A DNA stretch of 64,000 nucleotides from Micromonospora pallida (GCF_900090325.1 NZ_FMHW01000002.1:2790001-2854000), one strand, 5' to 3'; positions 19,581-30,300 are shown, counted from the first letter of the stretch. Translations and numbers: made by a program. The notes: generated from the letters alone by a model not told the origin.

Positions 19581-20450
19581 ATGGCGACGATGCGGCTGGG
19601 GGACGGTCGCGGGTATGCGTTCGAGGAGTGGGGGGACGCCCGGGGGCGAGCGCTGTTCTGGCTCTACGGCGCCCCCGGGGGCCGGTTGGCTCGACACTCC
19701 GATCCGGACCTGTGGCGGCGGCTGGGGCTGCGGGTGGTGACGGTGGACCGGCCGGGATACGGCCAGTCGACTCCGCTGCCCGGACGTCCGGTGTCGCACG
19801 TGGCCGCCGACGTCGCGGCCGTCGCCGACCGGCTGGGCATCGACCGGTTCGCCGTCCAGGGCCTCTCCGCCGGAGGACCGTACGCGCTGGCCCTCGCGGC
19901 CCTGCTCGGTGACCGGGTCGCCGCCTGCGCCGCGGTCGGCTCGGTGGCGCCGTTGACGGTGGCGGAGGAGGCCGCCATGGCCGACATCAACCGGGAGTCG
20001 TTCCGGCTGGTGCGGGAGGAGGGCCGGGCCGGCCTCGCGCGGCGACTGACGGACCTGCGGGAGAAGATGCTCGCCGATCCGTACGGCAGCCAGGTCACCC
20101 ACTCCCCCGACGCGTCCCCGGAGGAACGCGACTGGCTCACCCGACCCGAGGTCCGGCGGATCGCCGCCGAGAACCTGGTCGACGCGCTGCGGCCCGGCGT
20201 GGACGGCTGGGCGGACGACGCGGTCGCGCTGGTGCCGGGCCAGCCGTGGGGGTTCGATCCGGCCACGATCACCTGCCCGGTTCGCTTCTGGCACGGCGAC
20301 GACGACGCCAACAGCCCGCTGTCCGCCGTGCGGCGGCTGGTCACGGCCATCCCGCAGGCGGCGCTGACGATCTGGTACGGCGAGGGGCACACGGCACCGA
20401 GCCGCCACGCCGAGGACGTGCTCGTCGACCTGCTCGCCCACTGGCGGTGA
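19581..20450 (+). CDS. Alpha/beta hydrolase
   Basis: A 289-residue alpha/beta-fold hydrolase with nucleophile elbow GLSAGG, oxyanion region YGAPGG, and a probable acid and base in HGDDDANSPLSAV and GEGHTAPSRH. It is preceded by AAGAAGGAGGACAGC, an excellent ribosome binding site. It probably shares the transcript of the ATP-grasp gene. The substrate is unknown; hydrolysis or acyl transfer on a peptide intermediate is possible. Confidence 0.85.
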   Translation: MATMRLGDGRGYAFEEWGDARGRALFWLYGAPGGRLARHSDPDLWRRLGLRVVTVDRPGYGQSTPLPGRPVSHVAADVAAVADRLGIDRFAVQGLSAGGPYALALAALLGDRVAACAAVGSVAPLTVAEEAAMADINRESFRLVREEGRAGLARRLTDLREKMLADPYGSQVTHSPDASPEERDWLTRPEVRRIAAENLVDALRPGVDGWADDAVALVPGQPWGFDPATITCPVRFWHGDDDANSPLSAVRRLVTAIPQAALTIWYGEGHTAPSRHAEDVLVDLLAHWR

Positions 20451-20492
20451 GTGTCCCCGGGCCTTACCGGCGGGGAGGCCGGATCGGCCGGT

Positions 20493-21287
20493 TCACGGCT
20501 CCGGCACGTACCCGGGTTTCGGGCGGAGCCGCAGGATCCGCTCCAGCGACCGGCGCTCCGTGGGGAGCACCAGTTCGGACTTCCTGCCGGCCTCCAGCCG
20601 TTCGTGGAACTCCCGCTTGGCGATCTCGACCCCGCCGATCGACGGGAGGTAGCCACTGAGGATCTGGCAGTCGAAGAGCTCACCGCCCGCGTCGAGCAGC
20701 CGGAGCAGGCCGTCCAGCAGGGCGACCCGCACCGCGTTGTCCCGGGTACGGAAGCAGGACTCGCCGGTCAGGACCGTACCGGTCAGCACGCCGAACGTCC
20801 CACCGATCAGTTCGCCGTCGGCGTCCCACACCTCGACCGAGTGCACGATCCCCGTCTCGGCGAGGCGCAGGTAGGCGTCGGCGACCTCGCGGGAGAGCCA
20901 GGTCGGCTCGTCGCGGGCCGGACCGCAGCGCTCGATCACCGTCTCGGTGGCGGTGTCCATGGTGGTGGTCCAGCCGGTCCGGCTCAGGCTCTGGCGTACG
21001 GTCCGGCCCAGCCGGACGGTCTCCGGGAGCAGGACCGCCCGCCGCGCCGGCGACCACCACGGCAGAGTGAAGCGGGGATAGCGGTCACCGAGGGCGGGAA
21101 TGACGCCGGAGTCCAGAGCGGGGCCGTACTTCTCCTCGTTCCAGTTGCGCCAGTAGTCGTTGGTGGGCGGGACCGGGTAGTAGCCACTGCGGTAGGCGTT
21201 GGTCAGCGCCTCCACCGACAGGTCGGCGCCCACCGCCACCGGCATGTCGTCGTTCGACTGGGTCCAGTCGGGGAACGTCCAGGTCAC
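20493..21287 (-). CDS. Leucyl/phenylalanyl-tRNA-protein transferase homologue (Aat-like)
   Basis: A 264-residue homologue of Aat, which transfers Leu/Phe/Met from aminoacyl-tRNA to N-terminal Arg/Lys of proteins. Family blocks in order are VGADLSVEALTNAYRSGYYP, WWSPARRAVLLPE, EPTWLSREVADAYLRL, HSVEVWDADGELIGG, TGESCF and FDCQILSGYLPSIGG. The length exceeds the bacterial core by an insert after YYPVPP (NDYWRNWNEEKYG) and a C-terminal tail. GTG start after GGGAG. It is downstream of a T-C gene in the cluster, so it may acylate a biosynthetic peptide rather than a degradation substrate (inference). Confidence 0.85.
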   Translation of the reverse strand: MTWTFPDWTQSNDDMPVAVGADLSVEALTNAYRSGYYPVPPTNDYWRNWNEEKYGPALDSGVIPALGDRYPRFTLPWWSPARRAVLLPETVRLGRTVRQSLSRTGWTTTMDTATETVIERCGPARDEPTWLSREVADAYLRLAETGIVHSVEVWDADGELIGGTFGVLTGTVLTGESCFRTRDNAVRVALLDGLLRLLDAGGELFDCQILSGYLPSIGGVEIAKREFHERLEAGRKSELVLPTERRSLERILRLRPKPGYVPEP

Positions 21288-21422
21288 CGTGGTTTCTCCC
21301 TACCGTGCCGCTGTCCGGCCGGGACGGCCAGCGTCACCTCGCGACGGCCGAACCGCGTACCGCATCGAATATGTCAGATGCGGACGCGGTGGGGCCCCGG
21401 GGGGCACGGGCGGCTGTGGGAC
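21288..21422. other. Gap between T-C gene and aat-like gene
   Basis: 135 bases on the path from the T-C gene to the Aat-like gene. No SARP-type box or convincing terminator was found. The two genes may be co-transcribed or may have an unrecognised promoter here. Confidence 0.4.
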
Positions 21423-23054
21423 TCACGGCGTGGTCGGCGCCGCACCTCCTGCCCGCGCGAAGCTCGCGATGGTCGAGAGCAGTTCGTCCCGGGCGACCGG
21501 GAAGGAGTCGCCCGGCCACATGTCCAGCAGATGGTGCGTCTTCCCCACCAGCCGGCCCTGACCGGCGCCGAGTTCGACCACGAGCGGGAAGCTGGTGGGG
21601 TCGAAGTTCTCCGCCTCCTGCAGGACCGCCTCCGCGCGCATGGTGCACCCGGGCAGGTCGATCTGGTCGTCGGAGCCCTGTTGCAGGGTGAAGCCGAGTT
21701 GCGGCATGTGCCCTGCGGCGACCGGGTCCCAGCCGCGCTGCTCCAGCAGCGCCAACGCGTGGTCGAAGGGCATCTCCTCGTGCGCCAGGGCCCGGCCGAG
21801 ACTGGCCTGGGTACGCGCCAGCGACTCGGCCATGGTCCCCGCCGGGTCGACGTCGACGCCCACGCAGAGCATGTTCGAGAAGCAGCCGACGATCTGCTCG
21901 CTGCCCGGCCGGCTCCGGTTGGCCGTCTGTACGGTGACCACCTGCCGCCGCTGGCCGGTACGGCGCTGGGCGAACTCGGCGACCGCCGTGAAGAGCACCA
22001 GGAACAGCGTGGAGCCGTGGGCCATGGCGAGCCGGTCCAGGCCGTTGACGGTGTCCGGCGGAATCTCGAGGTCGTCGATCCGCGCGGTGAACCGGCTGGT
22101 CGGCTCGCCGGGGGCGATCCGGGCTGCCGGTTCGCTCAACGTCTGGCTGAGCGCGTCCAGGTGACGCTCCAACCGTTCCCCACACAGCACGTCGCGCTGC
22201 CACTCGGCGAAGTCGAGGTAGTCGGTGCGCAACGGTGGCCGCGCCCGCTCCTCCCCGACGCGGCTGCGGTACGCGTGGGCCAGCTCGTCGAGCAGGATCT
22301 CCTGCGACATGGCGTCGAAGACGATGTGGTGCACCGCCAGCACCAGGGCGTACGTGTCGTCGGCGGTCCGGGCGATGGTGAACCGCACGGCGGGTTTGGC
22401 GTGCAGGTCGAACCCGCGCAGGTACTCCATCTGGGTCAGGCGGCGCAGCGCCTGCGCGCCGCGTCCCCGCAGGTCCAGCCGGGTGATCTCGGGTGGCTGG
22501 TCCACGATGCGCTGGCCGGGCAGGCCGTCCTCCTCGCAGAACACCACCCGTAGTTGGGTCTGTCGGCGGACCAGGTCCTCCACCGCGCCGGTGAGCGCCG
22601 TGACGTCGACGTCGCCGACCAGTTGGATGAGCAGCACGCTGTTGAAGAACCCGGCGCCCCGGGTCACCTGCTCGATCGCGTAGAAGCCCTCCTGGCCCAG
22701 CGCCAGCGGGAACGGCTTGCCGCGTCGGCGGCGCGTCGTGCTCGCCAGGGACCGCTGCCAGGTGTCCGGCTGGGCGCGCAGCTCGACCAGACGGTCGGCC
22801 AGCGCCAACGGCGTGTTGTGGTGGTACAGGTCCGCCACCTGGATGCGGACGTCGAACTCCTCGTGCACCCGGGCGAGCATCCGCATGCCGGTGAGCGAGT
22901 CACCGCCGAGCTGGAAGAACTGGTCCTCCGGTCCGCAGCCGGCCCGGTCGAGCACGTCGTCGAAGAGCGCCGCGATCCGGGCTGCGATCTCCTCGCGCGG
23001 CGCGGGCGGGTCGGCCGGCCGGGCCTGCGGCGGCGCCGTCGGGGACTGGCTCAT
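21423..23054 (-). CDS. NRPS T-C didomain (A-less)
   Basis: A 543-residue NRPS fragment. The carrier domain spans about 15-95 (FFQLGGDSLTG, phosphopantetheine Ser53), followed by a condensation domain (about 115-540) with core motif HHIVFDAMS (H242, H243, D247; Ala in place of the usual Gly). There is no adenylation domain, so Ser53 must be loaded in trans. It starts with ATGA overlap on the PhyH-type gene, so the two products are made together. It could act after the large A-MT-T-C-A-T-C protein (inference from gene order). Confidence 0.9.
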   Translation of the reverse strand: MSQSPTAPPQARPADPPAPREEIAARIAALFDDVLDRAGCGPEDQFFQLGGDSLTGMRMLARVHEEFDVRIQVADLYHHNTPLALADRLVELRAQPDTWQRSLASTTRRRRGKPFPLALGQEGFYAIEQVTRGAGFFNSVLLIQLVGDVDVTALTGAVEDLVRRQTQLRVVFCEEDGLPGQRIVDQPPEITRLDLRGRGAQALRRLTQMEYLRGFDLHAKPAVRFTIARTADDTYALVLAVHHIVFDAMSQEILLDELAHAYRSRVGEERARPPLRTDYLDFAEWQRDVLCGERLERHLDALSQTLSEPAARIAPGEPTSRFTARIDDLEIPPDTVNGLDRLAMAHGSTLFLVLFTAVAEFAQRRTGQRRQVVTVQTANRSRPGSEQIVGCFSNMLCVGVDVDPAGTMAESLARTQASLGRALAHEEMPFDHALALLEQRGWDPVAAGHMPQLGFTLQQGSDDQIDLPGCTMRAEAVLQEAENFDPTSFPLVVELGAGQGRLVGKTHHLLDMWPGDSFPVARDELLSTIASFARAGGAAPTTP

Positions 23055-23998
23055 CGGCGGTCCAGCGCGTCGTGGCCCTGCAACTCCAGCACCCGGGCCG
23101 CCATCGCCCTGGGCGTACGGTACGCGCTGAAGTCGCTCAGCGGGATCGTCACGCCGTGGTCGTCGTGGATCCGGGCGAGCACACGCCCGGCGACCTCGTC
23201 GTTGCCGCCACTGCCGTAGAAGTCGTCGTCCCAGCCGTAGGTCGGCAGCTCCGTCTCCTCCCGGAAGACCCGGGCGACGAGGCTGGTGACGTTCTCCGCC
23301 TCGCTCTTGATCGTGGTGTGCCGACCGCGGAGGCCGATGGTCATGGCCGGTCGGTCGCGGTCGCTCCGGTTCGGGCCACTCCAGTGGATCATGTAGCCGC
23401 CGAAGATGGCGCCCCAGCCCGCCGGGCAGGTCACCTCGACCCGCATGTTCTCGATCCGGTCGAGCACCCGGGGATCGACCGTCGGCGCCACCCCGGGTCG
23501 CTCCACGTGCGGCGCGAGGCCGAGCCGGTGGGTGCCGTGGTAGAAGTGGATGCTCCCGTTCTCGGGGGTCACGTCCTCCAGCGGGATCCACAGGTGCAGC
23601 AGTTGCGGCGGATCCACCGGCACCGTGTAGAGCTCCTGGTGGGCGTCGATCGGCGTGCCACCGGCCGGCTTGGGGAAGACGTCGAGGTAGTAGATGATCG
23701 GATCCCAGTCGACCGCGCGCTGCACCAGGCCCAGGAGGCTGGGCTGCCGGACGAGGTCGTTCAGCCAGGGGTCGTACCGCTCGACGTCGCGGTACATCAC
23801 CAGGCGACCGTGGGAGTCGGCCTCCTGGGAGGAGCGCCGGATCTTGGGAAGAACCGTCTTCTCGTAGCTCGCCAGCACCTCACGGGTCTGGGCCACCTGC
23901 TCGGGGTCGAGGATGTCCCGGATGTAGACCACCCCGTCGCGGCGCAGCGCCTCGCCGATGCCGGGGTCGTCGGGGGCGAGAAACTGTGCTTCCATCAC
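23051..23998 (-). CDS. PhyH-type Fe/2OG oxygenase fused to a serine-less carrier-like domain
   Basis: A 315-residue two-part protein. Residues 1 to about 230 form a phytanoyl-CoA dioxygenase fold with a probable iron triad H120, E122 (HQE, rather than HxD) and H205 (MIHWSG), and a 2OG-binding Arg nearby. Residues about 233-312 read as a complete peptidyl carrier domain (helix 1 SLVARVFREE, then DDDFYGSGGND and GVTIPLSDFSAYRTPRAMAARVLEL split around helix 3). The phosphopantetheine Ser is Asp267. The enzyme probably hydroxylates a carrier-bound or free residue. The serine-less domain cannot be pantetheinylated and may be a docking module. Confidence 0.82.
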   Translation of the reverse strand: MMEAQFLAPDDPGIGEALRRDGVVYIRDILDPEQVAQTREVLASYEKTVLPKIRRSSQEADSHGRLVMYRDVERYDPWLNDLVRQPSLLGLVQRAVDWDPIIYYLDVFPKPAGGTPIDAHQELYTVPVDPPQLLHLWIPLEDVTPENGSIHFYHGTHRLGLAPHVERPGVAPTVDPRVLDRIENMRVEVTCPAGWGAIFGGYMIHWSGPNRSDRDRPAMTIGLRGRHTTIKSEAENVTSLVARVFREETELPTYGWDDDFYGSGGNDEVAGRVLARIHDDHGVTIPLSDFSAYRTPRAMAARVLELQGHDALDRR

Positions 23999-24005
23999 GA
24001 TGCTC

Positions 24006-24203
24006 CTAGTCCTGCGGCGTTACCTGGATTCGGCGGTCCTCGTGTCCGGCGGCGGGCATCGTCGGCGGTTGCGCGCCGTCCCCCGGCTCCCCGTCGACCT
24101 CGCCGAACTCCTCGGCCTCGAGCTCGGCCAGCGCCGACAGGAACTCGTCACGCACGCGATTGAGGTCTTCCTCGCTGACGAACCTCGAGAACGAACTCGG
24201 CAT
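24006..24203 (-). CDS. Small acidic protein of unknown function (65 aa)
   Basis: ORF from ATG 24201-24203 encoding a probably helical acidic middle (VRDEFLSALAELEAEEFGE) and a Pro/Gly-rich tail ending VTPQD. It is the first gene after SARP-type box f and sits seven bases before the PhyH-type oxygenase gene. No family is recognised. The frame is open upstream to GTG 24296, but that extension is basic and unlike the rest. A carrier-interacting or leader-type peptide is possible; nothing proves it. Confidence 0.55.
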   Translation of the reverse strand: MPSSFSRFVSEEDLNRVRDEFLSALAELEAEEFGEVDGEPGDGAQPPTMPAAGHEDRRIQVTPQD

Positions 24204-24312
24204 CGTCCTCACCCGCCTTCCGGTCGCGTGATCTGCATTGGTTTCCGGCCACTTCTTCGATTTCTTCGATCGCCGACAGGTCGGGCGACGAGTCACGAGA
24301 GGCTACGAGCGC

Positions 24313-24343
24313 ACCGTACGTCCGGACGGTTCGGCACCGGTTA
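24313..24343 (-). promoter_or_regulatory. SARP-type box f: TAACC-N6-GAACC-N9-TACGGT
   Basis: Half-sites on the minus strand at 24343-24339 and 24332-24328, with the -10-like TACGGT at 24318-24313. The first half-site includes the TAA stop codon of the upstream NRPS gene. It would drive the small ORF, PhyH-type and T-C genes. Confidence 0.65.
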
Positions 24344-24354
24344 CGCGAACCGGT
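24336..24354. repeat. Inverted repeat ACCGGTT-N5-AACCGGT at the NRPS stop
   Basis: Perfect 7-bp arms around the NRPS stop codon, overlapping the first half-site of SARP-type box f. It could fold as a short hairpin in the NRPS mRNA or extend the regulator site. There is no U-tract, so it is not a canonical terminator. Confidence 0.4.
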
Positions 24355-27300
24355 CGTCCCCGGGGACGGGTGTCGCTGGGTCGGCCGTGGCCGGGACGGG
24401 TGCTGCCGGGACGGCTGCGGCCGTCCGGAGCACGGTTTCCAGCCGGCGGCACATCGTCGCGACCGTGGACCGGTCGAACAGGTCGGTCGCGTACGCGATG
24501 CCGACCGACAACGTGCCGTCGCCGGCCACCGTCGCCACGACGGTCAGGTCGAACTTCGCGACGTCCTGCTCCGGTGGGCGGGATGTCGCGGTCACTCCCG
24601 GCAGGTCCAGACCGGTCTCGTCGCGGTGGTCGAAGACCAGCGCGACCTGGAACAGGGGGTTCCGGCCCGGCGCCGGTTCCGGTCTGAGCACGTCGACCAG
24701 CACCTCGAACGGGACGTCCTGGTGATCGAACGCCCGGAGGTCGACGTCCCGCACCCGGGTCAGCAGGTGCCGGAACGTCGGTTCCCCGGAGAGGTCGGTC
24801 CGCAGGACGACGGTGTTGACGAAGAAGCCCACGAGATCGTCGAGCGCCGGGGCGGACCGGCCCGCCACCACCGTCCCCACCACGATGTCGTGCCCGGCTC
24901 CGCTCTGGTGCAGCATCATCGCCAGGGCGGTGTGCATCGCCATGAACAGGGTCGCCCCATGGGCCTGCGCCGCCTGCCGAAGTCCGGCGACGGTGGGCAC
25001 GTCGAGAATGAACCGCTCCTCCGCCGCCCGGCGGCTCGGCTGCTCCGGCCGGGGCCGGTCGAAGGGGAGCGGAAGCTCGGCGGGCAGGCCGGCGAGGTGG
25101 GACCGCCAGTACGCCACCTGCCGGCCGACCAGACTGGTGGGGTCCGCCGTCGCCCCGAGGGTCGCGCGCTGCCACGCGGCGTGGTCGCCGTACCGGACCG
25201 GCAGCGGCGGCCAGGTCGGCGGGCCACCGGCACACCGGCCGCGGTACGCCAGGGCCAGGTCCCGCAGGAACGGCCGGACCGACGCGCCGTCGAACGCGAT
25301 GTGGTGCACCACGACGAGCAGGACGCTCTGCCGTTCGCCGTGGCGGAGCAGCCAGCCCCTGATCGGGGCTTCGGTGGCGAGGTCGAACTGGTAGCCGCGC
25401 AGCCGGGCGACGCGGGCGTCCAGGTCCGCCGTCGGCACCGGTTCGCAGGTGAGGCGGTCGACCAGCCCGGCGTCCGGCGCGCGGACCGGCAGCGGCTCGC
25501 CGTCCTCCTCGTGCAGCACGGTGTGCAGGGGTTCGTGCCGGGCGATCACGTCGGCGAAGGCGGACCGCAGGGCGTCCCACCGGACCGCACCGTCCAGTTC
25601 GAACAGCAGGGGGATGTTGTAGAACGCGTTCGGGCCCTCGAACTGGTCGAGCAACCAGAGTCGACGCTGGGCGTCGGAAACCGTCCAGGACTCCGGCAGT
25701 GCCACGGGCTGCGGGTCCGCCGGGGCGCCGACCGCGTCCAGTCGGACCGCCAGGCCCTCCACCGTCGGGGCCTCGAACAGGTCCCGCAGTCGGATCGGCG
25801 CGCCCAACTCCTTGCGTACCAGGCTGACGAGCCGCGCGGCGAGCAGCGAGTGACCACCGTGGTCGAAGAACCCGGCGTCGACGGCGACGCTCGGCAAGCC
25901 CAGCACCCGGGCGAAGAGACCCTGTAGCGCCTCCTCCCGGGCGGTGCGCGCGCGGCGGCCGGACATCAGCGACGCGAAGTCCACGGCGGGCAGCGCCGCG
26001 CGGTCGACCTTGCCGCTGGGTGTCGTCGGCAGCGCCGCGAGGGGCACCACCGCCGCCGGCACCATGTAGTCGGGCAGCACCCCGGCGACGAGCCGGCGCA
26101 GCCGGGCCGACTCCGCGCCGGGGTCGGCGGGGACCGACCCGTCGGCCGGGACGACGTACGCGACGAGCCGGGCGCTGGCCGGTCCGTCCGACGGCAGCAC
26201 GGTGGCCGCTGCCTGTGCGACCCCGGGATCGGCCAGCAAGGTGCCCTCCACCTCGGCGAGTTCCAGGCGGTGCCCTCGGACCTTGACCTGGCCGTCCGCC
26301 CGGCCGACGAACTCAATCTCGCCCTGCGGCGTCCACCGGACCAGGTCGCCGGTCCGGTACATCCGCTCGCCGGTGCCGTACGGGCAGGCCACGAAGCGTT
26401 CGGCCGTGGTCGCGGCCTGGCCGGCGTACCCACGGGCCAGGGCGGGGCCGGCCAGGTACAGCTCCCCCACCACGCCGACCGGCACCGGCCTGAGCCGGCC
26501 GTCGAGCAGGTGGACCCGGGTGTCGCCGAAGGGCCGGCCGATCGGTGGGGTCCGGCTGCCGCGCAGGCGGTCGCTGCACGTGGCGACGACCGTCGCCTCG
26601 GTGGGGCCGTAGGCGTTGACCATATGGCGACCCGACGACCACCGGGCCACCAGTTCGCCGTTGCAGGACTCGCTGCCGACGACGAGGGTCCGCAGGTCGG
26701 GCAGGTCCTCGGTGTCGAGGGTGGCCAGCGCGCTCGGCGTGGTCAGGGTGTGGGTGATCCGCTGGTCGCGCAGCACCGAGGCCAGCGCCTCGCCGGCCAG
26801 TTTGCCGGCGGGTGGGACGACGAGGGTCGCCCCGGTGGCGAGCGCCAGACAGAACTCGAGGACGGAGGCGTCGAAGCTGGGCGAGGCGGCCAGGAGGACC
26901 CGGGCGTCGGCGGTCACCCGGAACCGGTCCACCAGGGCCGCCACGAACCCGGGCAGGCCGGCGTGGGTGACCAGCACCCCCTTGGGTCGTCCGGTGGAGC
27001 CCGAGGTGTGGATCAGGTAGGCGGGGTGGGCCGGCAGCAGCGCCGCGCGCGGGGCCGGACCGGGGTCGTCCGGTGCCGGGCCTGACTCGTCGACCACGAG
27101 CGTCGGCCGGGGGTCGTCCGGGTCGAGGCGCGGCGGCGTCCGCCGGCCGGTCAGGACCAGCGGCGCGCCCGCCTCGCGGAGCATGTGGCGGATCCGCGCG
27201 GCGGGATAGCCGGGGTCGATCGGCACGTGGACGCCCCCGGCCTTCAGCACCGCCAGCAGCGCCACCACCAGTTCGACCGACCGGTCCAGCAGCACCGCCA

Positions 27301-30300
27301 CCGGTGTCTCGGGGCCAACGCCGTGCGCCCGCAGCAGTCCCGCCAGCCGGTTCGCGCGGGCGTCGAGCTGCGCGTACGACCAGCGCACCCCGTCGGACTC
27401 GACGGCCACCGCGTCGGGTGTCCGGGCCACCTGTGCCTCGACCAGATCCGGCAGGGTGGCCGGTGGGACGCCCCGACCGCCGCCGCGCCAGGGTCCGAGA
27501 ATCCGGTCGTGCTCGGCGGGGAGCAGAATCTCCCACTCCCCCGTCGGCCGGTCCGGCGCGTCCACAGCCTGGTCGAGCACCAGCAGGAGTCGGTCGGCCA
27601 ACGCCTCGACGGTGGCCGGTTCGAACAGGTCGGCCGAGTACTGCCAGACGCCGCCGATTCCGGCGGGGCGGCCGTGCTCGTCGCGTTCCTCGACCAGTTC
27701 GAGCGACAGGTCGAACTTCGACTCGGTCGGCGGAATCCGCCAGGTCGACACGCGTACGCCCCCGAGGGCCAGCACCGGCGGCGGGTTGTTGTCCAGGGCG
27801 ATCATCACCTGGAACAACGGGTGCCGGGCCGGCGAGCGGGCCGGGTTGACCGCCTCGACCAGCCGGTCGAACGGCACGTCCTGCCGCGCGAACGCGGCGA
27901 GGTCGACCGCCCGGACCCGGTCCAGCAGTTGCCCGAAGCTCGGCTCGCCGGACGTGTCCACCCGCAGGACGAGGGTGTTGACGAAGAAGCCGACCAGGTC
28001 GTCGAGCGACTCGTCGTCCCGACCGGCGACCGGGGTGCCGACCGGGATGTCGGTCCCGGCGCCGAGCCGGGTGAGCAGCGCGGTCACGGCGGCGTGCAGC
28101 ACCATGAAGAGGGTGGCCTGGTGTTCCCGGGCGAGGCTGGTCAGCGCCCGGTGCAGCTCGGCCCCGATGCGGAAGTCCCGGCTCCCGCCCCGCGCGCCGG
28201 CCGCCGGTGGCCGGCCGTGGTCGAACGGCAGCGGCAACTGCTCCGGCAGCCCGGCCAGCTCCGACACCCACTGCTCGAGCCGGCCGGCGAGCACCGGATC
28301 CGGCCCGTCCGGGGGCTCGAACAGGTCACGTTGCCGCAGCGTGTGGTCCGCGTACTGGACCGGCAGCGCGGACCAGGCCGGCGCGCGGCCGGCGCGGCGC
28401 GCGTCGTACGCCGTGGCCAGGTCACGCAGCAGGACCGCCACCGACCAGCCGTCGGTGGCGATGTGGTGCATCAGCAGGACCAGGACGTGCTCGTCGGGGC
28501 CCGTCCGGAGCAGGGTGGGCCGCAGCGGCTGCTCCCGGGCGAGGTCGAAGGTGTGCCCGACCAGCCGGTCGACGGCGACGGTCACGTCGGCCGCCGCGAC
28601 CTCGACGACCGGCAGCGCCGGGGTGGCCTCGGGCGCGGCGAGAATTTGCTGGTGGGGCACACCGTCCACGGCCGGGAAGACGGTGCGCAAGGTCTCGTGC
28701 CGGGCCACCAGGTCACCGAAGGCCGAGCGCAGGGCCGCGTGGTCGAGCGGCCCGGACAGGCGTGCCACGTACGGCACGTTGTACGCCAGGTTCGGTCCGC
28801 GGAACTGGTCGGTGAACCACATCCGCTGCTGCGCGTACGACAGCGGCAGGTGCTCCGGCCGCTGTGGGTACCGGCGCAGTGGTGCCGGGTCGGCCCGCAT
28901 CCCGGCGAGGGCGGTCGCCAGCGACGCCGGGGTCGGATGGGCGAACAGCGTGTGGATGTCCAGCTCCACGCCGAGGCTCGACCTGATCCGTCCGGAGAGC
29001 CGCACGGCCAGCAGGGAGTGTCCCCCGCAGGCGAAGAAGTCGTCGTCGGGCCCGACGTCGTCGACCCCGAGGAGCTGCCCGAACAGGCCGCAGAGGATCT
29101 CCTCGACCGGCGAGGCGGGTGGACGGCCCCCGCGCGGGTCACCGCCGGCCGGGCGGTCCGGTGCGGGCAGCGCCCGCCGGTCGATCTTGCCGTTCGGGGT
29201 CAGCGGCAGCCGGTCGAGGACCGTCACGGTGCCGGGCACCATGAAGCCCGGCAGGGTCGTCGCGGCGAGCCGGCGCAGCTCCGCGGCGAGGCCGCCGGCG
29301 TGCGTCGCCCGGCGGGGCCGGTTGGCGTACGCCGTCGGTGTCCCCGGCGCGGCCCGGCCAGGCCGTTCGGTGTCGACAAGCCCGCTGCGCCCTTCGGGGT
29401 CGACGGGCCCAGCGTGCCGCTCGGTGTCGACGAGCCCGGTGCCGCCGGTGCGGGGCACGAACACGGCGTCGACCGTGCCGCCGTCGGCGGAGTCGGGATC
29501 GGAGTCGGCGTCGGGGGCGGGGGCGGAGTCGGGGTCGGGGTCGGGGTCGGACCAGCGGACCGCGACGTCGTACCCGTGGTGGTGACCCAGCTCGTACAGC
29601 AGGGCGGGATCCGGGGGCTGGTCGGCCGTCGCCCGTTCGCCGGCCGCACGGGCCGCGTCGAGGCGCGCCCCGGCCCGGATGGCGCGCAGCGCCGCCAGGT
29701 CGCCGGCCACCCGCCGGTTCGGTATCCCGACGAGCCGCAGCGGCTCCGCGGTGGGTGCGGCGGCCGGTCGGTCCGCGGCGGGAACGGCGTGGGTCGCCAA
29801 CAGCGTCACCAGGTCGCGTTCGGAGCGGATCTGCCGGCCCCAGGTCAGCACGCGGGGCGCCGGGTCGGCCGCGCCGGGGGTGCCGCGTCGGCGCAGCACC
29901 ACGTCGTACCGGTACCGGGTCAGCTCGTTGGGGTGGCGCTCCGCCTTCACCCGCGTACAGACCAGGTCGACCTGGGGCCGGCGGGCCCGGAAGTCGGCGA
30001 AGTACGCCGGGTCGACCAACAGTTCGTGCTCGTCCTCGGCGGCAGCACGGACGGCGGCGGCCAGGTCCGATCCGGGTGCGTGGCTCGGCTCCCGTCCGCC
30101 GCCTGGCCGCTCGTCGCCGGTCCGGGCGAGCAGGACGCCAGCGTGGAAGGCATCTAGCAGCCGGTGGTTGCGCACGTCGCCGAGGAACAGGTGACCGCCC
30201 GGGGCCAGGGCGTCCAGCGCCAGTTCGAGCACCCGTTCGAGGTAGGCGAGGTCGGGGAAGTACTGGACCACGGAGTTGACGACCACCGTGTCGAACCGTC

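Noticed and set aside
24204..24296. Basic N-terminal extension of the 65-residue ORF from GTG 24296
   Set aside because: It would begin about 10 bases after the predicted transcript start, and its composition differs from the downstream part; left as leader.
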